Shown in pieces: positions 24,358-37,391 of a stretch of DNA of 64,000 nucleotides. The notes beneath the pieces are model-generated. The model did no database searches, had not been told where the DNA came from, and saw only the letters and a program-made list of their open reading frames with translations. The position numbers and the translations under genes were made by a program. Source of the stretch: Sphingomonas ginsenosidimutans (GTDB lineage Bacteria > Pseudomonadota > Alphaproteobacteria > Sphingomonadales > Sphingomonadaceae); the NCBI RefSeq assembly GCF_002374835.1, contig NZ_NWVD01000002.1:124001-188000 (forward strand), in the 5' to 3' direction. The first letter of the stretch is position 1. Each line of letters begins with the position of its first letter.

Positions 24358-25286
24358 GCGCGCGGATGCGCCGCGCGATAGACGTCCAGCAGATGCGCCG
24401 CGTCCACTGCCGTATAGACCTGCGTCGAGCTGAGGCTGGCATGGCCGAGCAACTCCTGCAACGCGCGCAGGTCGGCGCCGCGGCCCAGCAGATGGGTCGC
24501 GAAACTGTGGCGTAGCGCATGCGGGGTCGTGCGTTCGGACAGGCCCAGCCGCGCTCGCGCCGCGCGCACCTTCACCCGCACCACCCCGGGGGACAGCGGC
24601 CCCCCGCGCACCCCGCGGAACAGCGATGCGTCGGGGGCGACCGGCCAGGGCGTGCGTGCGGCATAATCGGCGATTGCGTCGCGCACCGCCGGCAGCAGCG
24701 GCACGATCCGCGTCTTGGCACGCTTGCCCGTTACCGCGATCGTCTCGCCCAGTGGCAGTACCGCGCCGGTCAGCGCCAGCGCCTCGCCGATGCGCAGCCC
24801 CGCACCGTACAGCAGCAGCAGGAGCGCCCAGTCGCGCGCCGCCACCCATGGCTCGTCGCTCTCGACCGCGACCTCCTGCGCCAGCGCGACCGCCTCCGCC
24901 GGGGCGACCGGGCGCGGCACCCCCGCCTTGACGCGCGGCCCGCGCAGCACCGGCGCGCTGCCCGCCCCGTTCGCCCAGTCCAGGAACGCGCGCACCGCCG
25001 ACAGCTCGCGCGCGGCGGAACTGTTGCCCAGCCCGCCGCGCCGCCGCGCCGCCAGATAGGCGCGCAGGTCCGCGGCGGTCACATCCGCCAGCGCCGCGCG
25101 CTCCACCGGCCCGCCCCAATGCCCGGACAGGAACGCCAGCAACCGTTCGGCCGTCGCGCGATACGCCCGCACCGTATGTTCCGACCGCCGCCGGTCGCGC
25201 GCGAGGTGGATGCTCCACTGAAGCGCCAGCGGCATCGCTGGCGGCAGGGGCGCGCCGGCGTCCGCGCGATCGGCATCCTGCGTCAT
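24354..25286 (-). CDS. xerC: tyrosine recombinase XerC
   Basis: A 310-residue site-specific recombinase. The N-terminal SAM-like DNA-binding domain ([20 protein letters not shown]) is followed by a catalytic domain with Arg in [13 protein letters not shown], Lys in [13 protein letters not shown], HxLR in [20 protein letters not shown], and [13 protein letters not shown] holding the second His and the Tyr nucleophile. The size and the [12 protein letters not shown] motif fit XerC/XerD, which resolve chromosome dimers at dif. XerC is preferred to a phage integrase because of length and housekeeping context. A GGAGG lies 3-4 nt before the ATG at 25286. No dif-like site was recognised. Confidence 0.92.
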   Translation of the reverse strand: MTQDADRADAGAPLPPAMPLALQWSIHLARDRRRSEHTVRAYRATAERLLAFLSGHWGGPVERAALADVTAADLRAYLAARRRGGLGNSSAARELSAVRAFLDWANGAGSAPVLRGPRVKAGVPRPVAPAEAVALAQEVAVESDEPWVAARDWALLLLLYGAGLRIGEALALTGAVLPLGETIAVTGKRAKTRIVPLLPAVRDAIADYAARTPWPVAPDASLFRGVRGGPLSPGVVRVKVRAARARLGLSERTTPHALRHSFATHLLGRGADLRALQELLGHASLSSTQVYTAVDAAHLLDVYRAAHPRA

Positions 25287-25340
25287 AATCCTCCGGGCCC
25301 TGGGACGGAATGTTAACGCCAACCGGTACAGGATCGCGCG

Positions 25341-26807
25341 ATGGATAGCACGCCTGCGGACTCACGCGATCACGACATCGACCGCGAGGAGCGGCGGCTG
25401 GCCGCGCTCCATTCGCTCGAACTGCTCGGCGCCGCACCCGAACAGGCGTTCGATGCGCTGGTCGCGCTCGCGGCCCGGATGCTCGACTGCCCGATCGCGC
25501 TGCTCAACCTCGTCGATCGCGACCGTTTATGGGTCGCCGCCGGGACGGTCGCCGGCCCGCGCGAGTTCCGCCGCGACGTGGCGATGTGCGACCGCACGAT
25601 CCGGGGGCAGGGACCGGTGGTCATCGACGACCTGTCGCAGGACGGCGTCTATCGCGACAGCCCGCTGGTCACCGATGCCGGCTATCGCTTTTACGCCGGG
25701 ACACCGCTGCACCTGCGCGACGATGCCGGGGTACGCCAGCCGATCGGGACGCTGTGCGTGATCGATTCGGTCTGCCACCGGATCAGCCCCGCCGCGCGGG
25801 AGGCGCTGGCGCATCTGGCGACGCTGGCGGAGGCGCTGCTGGAGGGCCGCCGAACCGCCTTGCGCGCGATCGAGTTCGCGAAGGAGAGCGAGCGGCTGCT
25901 GCGCGACCTTGCGCGCAAAGATCGCATCTTCCGCAATGTGGAACGGATCGCGTCGATCGGATCGTGGCATCTGTCGCTGATCGACGACCGGATACATTGG
26001 TCGGACAACACCTATACGCTGCACGGCCTGCCGCTGGGACAGCAGCCGGCCCGTGAACATTCGTTCGACTTCTACCCACCGCAGGATCGCGACCAGGTGC
26101 GCCGCACCTTGCAGCGCACGCTGTGCGACGGCTCCCCGTTCGATATCGAAAGCGACTTCATCACCGCGCGCGGCCACCGTCGCCGCGTCCGCTCGATGGG
26201 GGAAGCGGAGATCGTGGACGGGCGCGTCACCGGGGTGATCGGCGTGTTCCAGGACGTCACCGTGCGCCACGAACTGGAGACGCGGCTGCGTCGCCTCGCC
26301 AGCACCGACGCGCTCACCGGCCTTGCGAATCGCGCGTCGTTCGACGCGACGCTGGAACAGGCGATGGCATTGGCGCACGGGAAGGACGGCGTCGCCCTGA
26401 TGCTGGTGCTGATCGACCTGGACGGGTTCAAGGCGATCAACGACACGCTGGGCCATGATGCCGGCGACGAGGTGCTGCGGATGACCGGCGCCGCACTGTC
26501 GCAGCCGTGGCTGCGTGGCAGCCTGGCCGCGCGCATCGGCGGCGACGAATTCGCGCTGATCGTCGACGATCCGGCGCTGCTCGCCGACCCGGAGGCGCTG
26601 CGCCTGCGGATCGACGACGCGCTACGCATCCCGGTCGGCTCCGCCGGACTGACGATGATCAGCGGCGGATCGGTGGGGATCGCGGTGTTCGATACCGAAT
26701 TCGGCTCGCCGCGCGATTTCGTCCGCCGCGCCGACGCGCTGCTCTACGCCGCCAAGCACCGCCGCCGCGACCGCCGCCATCTGCGCATCCGCTCTGACGC
26801 CGCCTGA
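25341..26807 (+). CDS. diguanylate cyclase with GAF and PAS sensor domains
   Basis: A 488-residue cytoplasmic signalling protein. GAF domain about 25-180 ([40 protein letters not shown]), PAS domain about 195-305 ([40 protein letters not shown]), then a GGDEF domain ([20 protein letters not shown]) with an intact GGDEF at 400-404 in [12 protein letters not shown]. It should make cyclic di-GMP. The RxxD inhibitory site expected just before GGDEF is not present (the segment reads WLRGSLAAR), so feedback inhibition is probably absent. No transmembrane helix is seen. It is divergent from xerC and 62 nt ahead of priA. Confidence 0.92.
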   Translation: MDSTPADSRDHDIDREERRLAALHSLELLGAAPEQAFDALVALAARMLDCPIALLNLVDRDRLWVAAGTVAGPREFRRDVAMCDRTIRGQGPVVIDDLSQDGVYRDSPLVTDAGYRFYAGTPLHLRDDAGVRQPIGTLCVIDSVCHRISPAAREALAHLATLAEALLEGRRTALRAIEFAKESERLLRDLARKDRIFRNVERIASIGSWHLSLIDDRIHWSDNTYTLHGLPLGQQPAREHSFDFYPPQDRDQVRRTLQRTLCDGSPFDIESDFITARGHRRRVRSMGEAEIVDGRVTGVIGVFQDVTVRHELETRLRRLASTDALTGLANRASFDATLEQAMALAHGKDGVALMLVLIDLDGFKAINDTLGHDAGDEVLRMTGAALSQPWLRGSLAARIGGDEFALIVDDPALLADPEALRLRIDDALRIPVGSAGLTMISGGSVGIAVFDTEFGSPRDFVRRADALLYAAKHRRRDRRHLRIRSDAA

Positions 26808-26869
26808 CGCGGACCGGGGCGCAGGCGGCGGGTTTTGCACCGCTCGCCGCGCTCCCATATGGGACGGCA

Positions 26870-29041
26870 ATGTCTTCCCGCGCGCGCGTCCTGGTCCTCA
26901 ATTCGGCGCTCGGCCCGCTCGACTATCGCGTGCCGCACGGCATGGTGGTGGAGCCGGGGTCGATCGTCGTCGCCCCGCTGGGGCCGCGCCAGCTGACCGG
27001 CGTCGCGTGGGAGGCGGAGCGGATGCCCTCCGATGCGGAGGTCGGCGACAATCGCCTGCGCAACCTGCTGGCGGTCGCCGACGTGCCGCCGCTGCGCGCG
27101 CCGCTGCGCCGGCTGATCGAATGGACCGCCGATTACTATCTCGCGCCGCCTGCCGCGGTGGTCCGCATGGCGCTGTCGTCGAATGCCGCGCTGGAAGGAT
27201 CGCGCACCGCCACCGAATATCGTGCCACCGGCCACGTCCCCGATCGCCTCACCCCGCAGCGCGCGCAGGCGCTGGAGCGGATCGGCGAGCGGCAGGGGCT
27301 GATCCGCGAGCTGGCGACGATCGCGGAGGTCAGCGACGCCGTGATCCGCGGGCTGGTGAAGGCCGGCGCGATCGAGGCGGTGGAGGTCGATATCGACAGC
27401 CCCTTTCCCGTCCCCGACCCCGATCACGCCCCCCCGCAGCTGTCCGACGATCAGCGCGCCGCCGCAGACACCTTGTCCGCCGGGGTCGCTGCCGCCGCCT
27501 TCGCGCCGACGCTGCTCGACGGCGTGACCGGATCGGGCAAGACCGAGGTCTATTTCGAGGCGGTCGCCACCGCGCTGCGCAGTCGCCGGCAGGTGCTGGT
27601 GATGCTGCCCGAAATCGCGCTGACCGAACCGTTCCTGAAGCGGTTCCACGACCGTTTCGGGTGCGAGCCGGTGGCGTGGCATTCCGGCCTGCGCTCCACC
27701 CAGCGCCGCCGCGCGTGGCGCGCCATCGCCGGCGGGGAGGCGCGCGTCACCGTCGGCGCGCGCTCCGCGCTGTTCCTGCCCTATGCCGACCTGGGCCTGA
27801 TCGTCATCGACGAGGCGCACGAAACCAGCTTCAAGCAGGAGGATGGGGTCCATTACCATGCGCGCGACGTCGCGGTGATGCGCGCCAAGTTCGAACGCTG
27901 CCCGGTGATCCTGGCCAGCGCGACGCCCGCGATCGAAACCCGTCATCAGGTCGCGCTCGGCCATTATGCCGAGGTGAAGCTCCCCGGCCGCTACGGTGCG
28001 GCGCAATTGCCGACGATCGCGGCGATCGACCTGATCGCCGAACCGCCCGAGCGCGGCCGCTGGATCAGCCCGCGGCTGGTCACCGCGCTGGGCGAGACGC
28101 TGGAGCGCGGCGAACAGTCGTTGCTGTTCCTCAACCGTCGCGGCTATGCCCCGCTCACCCTGTGTCGCACCTGCGGGCATCGCTTCCAATGCCCGAACTG
28201 CACCGCCTGGATGGTCGAACACCGACTGACCCGCCGGCTCGCCTGCCATCATTGCGGGCATGTCGAGCCGGTCCCGCGGCTGTGCCCGGAATGCCAGAAC
28301 GAGGATACGTTGGTCGCCTGCGGCCCCGGCGTGGAGCGGATCGCGGACGAGGTCGCGGCGCTCTTCCCCGAGGCGCGCACCGCGGTGGTGACGTCGGACA
28401 CAATCTGGTCGCCCGCCCGCGCCGCCGACTTCGTCGCGCGGATGGAGGAAGGCGCGATCGACATCGTCGTCGGTACGCAATTGGTGACCAAGGGCTATCA
28501 TTTCCCCAACCTGACATTGGTCGGCGTGATCGACGCCGATCTGGGGCTGGACGGCGGCGACCTGCGCGCCGCGGAACGCACCTTCCAGCAGATCCGCCAG
28601 GTATCGGGGCGCGCGGGCCGCGGGGCCAAGCCGGGCCATGTCTTCATCCAGACGCACAGCCCCAGGGCCGCGGTGATGCAGGCGCTGGTCACCGGCGACG
28701 CCGACGCCTTCTACGCTGCCGAGACCGAGGCGCGCCGCGATGCCGACGCGCCGCCGTTCGGCCGTTACGCCGCGATCATCGTGTCTAGCGAGGATCAGCC
28801 CGCGGCGCTGGAAACCGCCCGCGCGGTCGGGCGCAGCGCCCCGCGCGTCGAGGGCATGGAGGTGTACGGCCCCGCCCCCGCGCCGCTGGCGATGCTGCGC
28901 GGGCGCCACCGCTACCGCCTGCTGGTCCACGCCCGCCGCGCGCTGGACGTGCAGGACGTGATCCGCGACTGGCTGGGCGCGCTCGACTGGCCCGCCAAGG
29001 TCCGCGTCGCGGTCGACGTCGACCCCTACAGCTTCCTGTGA
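26870..29041 (+). CDS. priA: primosomal protein N' (replication restart helicase PriA)
   Basis: A 723-residue superfamily 2 helicase that reloads the replisome at stalled forks. The order is: N-terminal DNA-binding part (GPLDYRVPHG), Walker A LLDGVTGSGKTEVYFEA near residue 220, DEAH box LIVIDEAHETSFKQEDG near 308, zinc-binding cysteines (CRTCGHRFQCPNC, CHHCGHVEPVPRLCPEC) near 430-475, and helicase motifs IVVGTQLVTKGYHFPNLTLV and RQVSGRAGRG. The length is normal. It lies 25 nt ahead of map. Confidence 0.95.
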   Translation: MSSRARVLVLNSALGPLDYRVPHGMVVEPGSIVVAPLGPRQLTGVAWEAERMPSDAEVGDNRLRNLLAVADVPPLRAPLRRLIEWTADYYLAPPAAVVRMALSSNAALEGSRTATEYRATGHVPDRLTPQRAQALERIGERQGLIRELATIAEVSDAVIRGLVKAGAIEAVEVDIDSPFPVPDPDHAPPQLSDDQRAAADTLSAGVAAAAFAPTLLDGVTGSGKTEVYFEAVATALRSRRQVLVMLPEIALTEPFLKRFHDRFGCEPVAWHSGLRSTQRRRAWRAIAGGEARVTVGARSALFLPYADLGLIVIDEAHETSFKQEDGVHYHARDVAVMRAKFERCPVILASATPAIETRHQVALGHYAEVKLPGRYGAAQLPTIAAIDLIAEPPERGRWISPRLVTALGETLERGEQSLLFLNRRGYAPLTLCRTCGHRFQCPNCTAWMVEHRLTRRLACHHCGHVEPVPRLCPECQNEDTLVACGPGVERIADEVAALFPEARTAVVTSDTIWSPARAADFVARMEEGAIDIVVGTQLVTKGYHFPNLTLVGVIDADLGLDGGDLRAAERTFQQIRQVSGRAGRGAKPGHVFIQTHSPRAAVMQALVTGDADAFYAAETEARRDADAPPFGRYAAIIVSSEDQPAALETARAVGRSAPRVEGMEVYGPAPAPLAMLRGRHRYRLLVHARRALDVQDVIRDWLGALDWPAKVRVAVDVDPYSFL

Positions 29042-29066
29042 CATCGTGCAGAAGGTAACCCAACCC

Positions 29067-29834
29067 ATGGTCAAGACGCCCGACGAACTGGCGCTGATGC
29101 GCATCTCCGGGCGGCTGCTGGCGCAGGTGTTCGAGATGCTCGACACGATCGACCTGGCCGGGCGCTCGACGCTGGAGGTCAACGATCTGGTCGAACGCTT
29201 CATCACCGACGATCTCGCCGCCCGCCCCGCCAGCAAGGGGCAGTACGGCTTCGCCTATGTCCTCAATTCGTCGATCAACAACGTCGTCTGCCACGGCGTC
29301 CCCGATGCCGGCGTCGTCATCCGCGACGGCGATATCGTGAATCTCGACATCACGCTGGAAAAGAACGGGTTCATCGCCGATTCCAGCAAGACCTATGTCG
29401 TCGGCGCCGCCCCGCCCGCCGCGCGGCGGCTGGTGCGCGTCACGCAGGAGGCGTTGTGGAAGGGGATCGCGCAGGTGCGGCCCGGCGCGCGGCTGGGCGA
29501 CATCGGCTTCGCGATCGAGCGCCATGCGAAGAAGAACGGCTATTCGGTGGTCCGCGACTATTGCGGCCACGGCATCGGCCGCGACATGCACGAGGAGCCG
29601 CAGGTGCTGCACTTCGGCCGCGCGGGCACCGGCGTCGAACTGCGCGAGGGGATGACCTTCACGATCGAGCCGATGCTCAACCAGGGCACCCGCCGCGTGG
29701 TGGGGGAAGATGACGGTTGGACCGTCGTCACCGCCGACGGGAAGCTGTCCGCGCAGTTCGAACACACCGTCGCGGTCACCGCGCGCGGGGTGGAGGTACT
29801 GACCCTGCGCACCGGCGAACGCGCCGGGGCCTGA
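29067..29834 (+). CDS. map: methionine aminopeptidase type I
   Basis: A 255-residue metalloenzyme that removes the N-terminal methionine from new proteins. The two-metal ligands are visible: Asp in IVNLDITLEKNG and IADSSKTYVV, His in GHGIGRDMHEEP, and Glu in FTIEPMLN and AQFEHTVAV. Substrate His lies in INNVVCHGVPDA. The ATG at 29067 (MVKTPDELALMR) is preferred to an in-frame GTG at 29046; GAAGG lies about 11 nt upstream. It follows priA closely and ends near a terminator shared with atpC. Confidence 0.95.
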   Translation: MVKTPDELALMRISGRLLAQVFEMLDTIDLAGRSTLEVNDLVERFITDDLAARPASKGQYGFAYVLNSSINNVVCHGVPDAGVVIRDGDIVNLDITLEKNGFIADSSKTYVVGAAPPAARRLVRVTQEALWKGIAQVRPGARLGDIGFAIERHAKKNGYSVVRDYCGHGIGRDMHEEPQVLHFGRAGTGVELREGMTFTIEPMLNQGTRRVVGEDDGWTVVTADGKLSAQFEHTVAVTARGVEVLTLRTGERAGA

Positions 29835-29888
29835 GCGGTCGGATCGCGGGACGGCGGCGGGCGCCGGTCGCCGCCCCCCGACAGCGAA

Positions 29889-29917
29889 ACGGGCGCCCCG
29901 CACCGCGGGACGCCCGT
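29889..29917. terminator. bidirectional terminator between map and atpC
   Basis: The inverted repeat is ACGGGCG-C-CCCGC-ACC-GCGGG-A-CGCCCGT: two perfect stem blocks of 7 and 5 bp with one internal mismatch and a 3-nt loop. It lies between convergent map and atpC and probably ends both transcripts. No T-run. Confidence 0.7.
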
Positions 29918-29942
29918 CATCGATCCCGTCCGGGACGCCGCG

Positions 29943-30194
29943 TCAGCCGGCGTGTTCGGCCAGCACGGTAAGCCCGCGCGCATTGACCTCGGCGAAGCCG
30001 CCGCGGATCGCGATCGTCTCGGGCGCGCCGCCTTGCGTCTTCTGCACCAGCACGTCGCCGTCGCGGATCGTCGACATGAACGGCGCATGGCCTTCCAGCA
30101 CCGCGAAATCGCCGTCGGCACCCGGCACGGTGACCATATAGACCTCGTCCGAGCGGACCAGGCGTTCGGGAGTGACCAGTTCGAAGTGCAGCAT
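29943..30194 (-). CDS. atpC: F1Fo ATP synthase epsilon subunit, short form
   Basis: An 83-residue epsilon subunit of the F1 central stalk. The sequence [20 protein letters not shown] is the usual N-terminal beta-barrel start, followed by [20 protein letters not shown] and [19 protein letters not shown]. It stops there: the C-terminal two-helix domain that inhibits ATP hydrolysis in Escherichia coli (about 139 residues) is absent. The reading frame ends naturally and the barrel is complete, so this is a short form rather than a broken gene. It is the last gene of the operon, 52 nt after atpD, with a strong hairpin in the spacer. Confidence 0.93.
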   Translation of the reverse strand: MLHFELVTPERLVRSDEVYMVTVPGADGDFAVLEGHAPFMSTIRDGDVLVQKTQGGAPETIAIRGGFAEVNARGLTVLAEHAG

Positions 30195-30210
30195 ATCTCT
30201 ACCTCAACAG

Positions 30211-30233
30211 CCCCTCCCGGCAAGGGAGGGGCT
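30211..30233 (-). repeat. intercistronic hairpin between atpD and atpC
   Basis: A perfect 9-bp stem with a 5-nt loop: GCCCCTCCC-GGCAA-GGGAGGGGC. It lies in the 52-nt spacer between the atpD stop and atpC start. There is no T-run, so it is more likely an mRNA-stabilising or attenuating element than a full terminator. Confidence 0.75.
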
Positions 30234-30246
30234 TCACGCGAAAGGC

Positions 30247-32359
<2,113 letters not shown>

Positions 32360-32363
<4 letters not shown>

Positions 32364-33238
32364 AGCGCCTCCGCGCCCGAGATGATCTCGACCAGCTCGG
32401 TCGTGATCGCCGCCTGGCGGGCACGGTTGTACTGGATGCTCAGCCGCTTGATCATGTCGCCGGCGTTGCGCGTGGCATTGTCCATCGCGGTCATCCGGCT
32501 GCCCTGTTCCGACGCGGCATTTTCCAGCAGAGCGCGGAAGATCTGGATCGCCACGTTGCGCGGCAGCAGGTCCGCCAGGATCGCTTCCTCGCTCGGCTCA
32601 TAGGCGACGGTCGCGTCGCCGCTGTTGGCCAGCTTCGGCGCGGCGCTCGCGGGGATCGCCACCGGGATGATCTGCTGCGCGACCGGCTCCTGCACCAGCG
32701 CCGACTGGAAGCGGGCGTAGAACAGGTGCGCGACGTCGAACTCGCCCGCCTCGAACCGCGCGATCAGGTCGTCGGCGATCGCCTTGGCATGGTCGAACCC
32801 GGCGACCTTCATCTCCGACAGGTCGCGGTCCACCGCGATCCCCTTGGGATAGAAGCGGCGCAGCACGCGGCCCTTCTTGCCCGCCAGATAGAAGACGACG
32901 GTCTTGCCCGCGGCCTCCAGCTCCTCGGCCTTGCGGCGCGCGGCGCGCACGATGTTGGTGTTGAACGCACCCGCCAGCCCGCGCTCGGACGTGGCGACGA
33001 CCAGCATGTGGACCTGGTCCTTGCCCGTCCCCGCCATCAGCGGCGATGCGCCGACGCCGACGTTCTTCGCCAGGCTGGCGACCACCGCCTCCAGCCGCTC
33101 GGCATAGGGGCGCCCGGCGACCGCCGCTTCCTGCGCGCGGCGCAGCTTGGCGGCGGCGACCATCTTCATCGCCTTGGTGATCTTCTGCGTCGACTTCACC
33201 GAGCCGATGCGGATCTTGAGGGCTTTCAGTGACGCCAT
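32360..33238 (-). CDS. atpG: F1Fo ATP synthase gamma subunit
   Basis: A 292-residue central stalk subunit. The N-terminal helix [20 protein letters not shown] and [19 protein letters not shown] are highly conserved, as is the C-terminal helix ([20 protein letters not shown], then [20 protein letters not shown]). One copy per F1. It ends in a 4-nt overlap with the lipoprotein gene; the 122-nt spacer to atpA is filled by two repeat hairpins. Confidence 0.97.
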
Positions 33239-33253
33239 GCTCTTCTTCTTGCT

Positions 33254-33352
33254 CCCTCTCCCCTCCGGGGAGAGGGTTGGGGTGAGGGGTTGTCACGAGC
33301 GGTGCCGCGTGGGGCGGCCCCTCTCCCAACCCTCTCCCCGGCGGGGAGAGGG
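33254..33352. repeat. two palindromic family A repeats between atpA and atpG
   Basis: The first copy (33254-33289) reads CCCTCTCCCC-TCC-GGGGAGAGGG and then TTGGGGTGAGGGG. The second (33318-33352), in the opposite orientation, reads CCCCTCTCCCAACCCTCTCC then CCGGCGGGGAGAGGG. Together they fill most of the atpA-atpG spacer and can form two local hairpins or one long stem. No in-frame coding is evident. Confidence 0.85.
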
Positions 33353-33360
33353 CCAAATGA

Positions 33361-35464
<2,104 letters not shown>

Positions 35465-35548
35465 GCGATTCACTTTCCTCGAAAACCCAAGGGTGTTGGC
35501 CCATGCGAAGGGATGGCGCGCGAAACGCACCTCGCTTGGGATGCCGGG

Positions 35549-35577
35549 CGCGTAGCAAAGGGGGGGCCGCTATGCAA
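35549..35577 (-). promoter_or_regulatory. putative promoter of the atpHAGDC operon
   Basis: On the minus strand TTGCAT (35572-35577), a 17-nt spacer and TACGCG (35549-35554) lie upstream of atpH. The match to sigma70-type boxes is moderate, and the leader would be about 80 nt. No operator is recognisable. Confidence 0.35.
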
Positions 35578-35608
35578 CCGGATGGACGGAAGCTTGTTCA
35601 TCATCGCT

Positions 35609-36397
35609 TCATTGTGCCCGCCCGCGCGCCTGCACCGCCGCGCGCCGCGCCTCGACCGCCGCCGGCGTGACGCGCGCATTGGCCGCGGTCGACCGCTCCT
35701 CCTCCAGCGCCAGCGCCGCCGCGAACGGCAGCCCGAAGCCGTCGTCGATCAGCCGCTTGTAGTCCGCGATGAACGCCGCATCCGCCGATGCGATATCCGC
35801 CGCCAGCGCGATCGCGGCGGGCAGCAGCGCGTCGGGCGCGACCACGCGGTTGACCAGCCCCCAGCGTTCGGCGGTCGCCGCGTCCAGGAAATTGCCCGAC
35901 AGCGACAGTTCCTTGGCGCGCGCGATGCCGATCAGCCGCGACAGCTTCTGGCTCAGCCCCCAGCCCGGCATCACGCCGACGCGCGCATGGGTATCGGCGA
36001 AGCGCGCGGTGTCGCTGGCGATCAACATGTCGCACGCCAGCGCGACCTCGAACCCGCCGGTGATCGCGACGCCGTTGATCGCGCCGATCACCGGCTTGCG
36101 GCATGATTCGATCGCGCGCACCGGATTGTCGGCGGGGCCGCTGGCATTGGCCGCGCCCAGCGCGCCGTCGACGCTGCCCAGTTCCTTGAGGTCCAGCCCG
36201 GCGGTGAACGCGCGCGTGCCGGCCCCCGTCAGCACGACGCAGCGGATCGCCGGGTCGGCATCCACCTGCCGCATCGCATCGTACAATGCCCCGCGCATCG
36301 CGACGGACAGCGCGTTCATCGCCTCCGGCCGGTTGAGCGTGACGATCGCGACGCCGTCGCCCACCGCATCGATCAGCACGGGCTGCGTGGCGCTCAT
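35609..36397 (-). CDS. enoyl-CoA hydratase/isomerase family protein
   Basis: A 262-residue crotonase-fold protein. The N-terminal start is DGVAIVTLNRPEAMNALSVA. The oxyanion-hole segments are GTRAFTAGLDLKELGSV and KPVIGAINGVAITGGFEVAL, followed by ACDMLIASDTARFADTHARV. In canonical hydratases the two catalytic Glu lie in the second region; here the first position (ITGGFE) has the Glu and the second is in ARVGVMPGWG, so hydratase activity is not certain. AGGAGG lies 8 nt before the ATG at 36397. It is divergent from the Ada-like gene and stands alone, facing away from the atp promoter. Confidence 0.85.
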   Translation of the reverse strand: MSATQPVLIDAVGDGVAIVTLNRPEAMNALSVAMRGALYDAMRQVDADPAIRCVVLTGAGTRAFTAGLDLKELGSVDGALGAANASGPADNPVRAIESCRKPVIGAINGVAITGGFEVALACDMLIASDTARFADTHARVGVMPGWGLSQKLSRLIGIARAKELSLSGNFLDAATAERWGLVNRVVAPDALLPAAIALAADIASADAAFIADYKRLIDDGFGLPFAAALALEEERSTAANARVTPAAVEARRAAVQARGRAQ

Positions 36398-36484
36398 CCT
36401 CTCTCGGCCTCCTGCCCCGCCGCTTGTCGTTTCGGGCGCAAGCCGCGGGATGGCCGGCGCGTCGCGATCGCATACATAAGCGTG

Positions 36485-37330
36485 ATGAGCGACGCCACCT
36501 CCATCGCCGGCCTGACCCTGGACGAGGCATGGGACGCCTTCGCCCGCCGCGACCGGCGCCACGACGACCGCTTCGTCGTCGCGGTGCGCACCACCGGCAT
36601 CTATTGCCGGCCCAGCTGCGCCGCGCGCCGCCCGCGGCGCGAGAATGTGGAAATACTGGCCGACGCCGCCGCCGCCCGCGCGCGCGGCTATCGCGCGTGC
36701 CGGCGCTGCTGCCCCGATTCGATCGCGCGCGACCGCACGGCGGTGGCCGATGCGACCCGGCTGATCGCCGCCGCGCACGGTGCCCCGCCGCCGCTCGCCG
36801 CGCTGGCCGCTGCGGTCGGCTATGCCCCGCATCACTTCCTGCGCCTGTTCAAACGCGACACCGGGCTGACCCCGGCAGGCTATGCGCGCGCGCTGCGTGC
36901 CGCACGCGCGGCCGAGCGGCTGCGCGGCGCGGCCAGCGTCACCGACGCCATCTACGCCGCAGGCTATGCCGCCCCCAGCCGCTTCTACGCCGATGCCGCG
37001 CGGCTGGGCATGGCCCCCGCCACCTTCGCGGACGGCGGCGCGGGGGTGACGATCCACTGGTCGATCGTCGACACCGCGCCGGGGCCGCTGCTGGTCGCCA
37101 CCACGCCGCGCGGGCTGTGCCATGCCGCATTGGACGGCGATGGCGGAGCCGCGCTGCGCGATCTGTTCCCCGCCGCGACGCTGGTCGCCGGGGACGAAGC
37201 GCACCGTCACTGGGCGTCCACGCTTGCGGAACGCGCCGCCGCGGAACGCCACGACCCCGCCTTGCCCGACGACGCCCGGCGGCTCGCCTTCGTGGAGGCG
37301 GTGCGGCGCGCCGCCGCGTCCGATGGTTAG
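36485..37330 (+). CDS. Ada-like methyl phosphotriester sensor and AraC regulator, lacking the MGMT active-site domain
   Basis: A 281-residue protein. Its N-terminal Ada zinc domain has the four cysteines (TGIYCRPSCAARRPRRENVE and RACRRCCPDSI) that accept methyl groups from phosphotriesters. An AraC-type helix-turn-helix follows (LAALAAAVGYAPHHFLRLFK, then DTGLTPAGYARALRAARAAE). Next is the RNase-H-like first half of an O6-methylguanine methyltransferase domain (IHWSIVDTAPGPLLVATTPR). It ends there, at RRAAASDG, without the catalytic PCHR part. Full Ada is about 350 residues. So it can sense and regulate but not repair O6-methylguanine. I start at ATG 36485; GTG 36482 is possible. Confidence 0.88.
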   Translation: MSDATSIAGLTLDEAWDAFARRDRRHDDRFVVAVRTTGIYCRPSCAARRPRRENVEILADAAAARARGYRACRRCCPDSIARDRTAVADATRLIAAAHGAPPPLAALAAAVGYAPHHFLRLFKRDTGLTPAGYARALRAARAAERLRGAASVTDAIYAAGYAAPSRFYADAARLGMAPATFADGGAGVTIHWSIVDTAPGPLLVATTPRGLCHAALDGDGGAALRDLFPAATLVAGDEAHRHWASTLAERAAAERHDPALPDDARRLAFVEAVRRAAASDG

Positions 37331-37391
37331 GCAATTGTAAAGGCCTGCCGCTTACTCCCGTTCACCGAACCCAGGGAACGGAACAACGACG

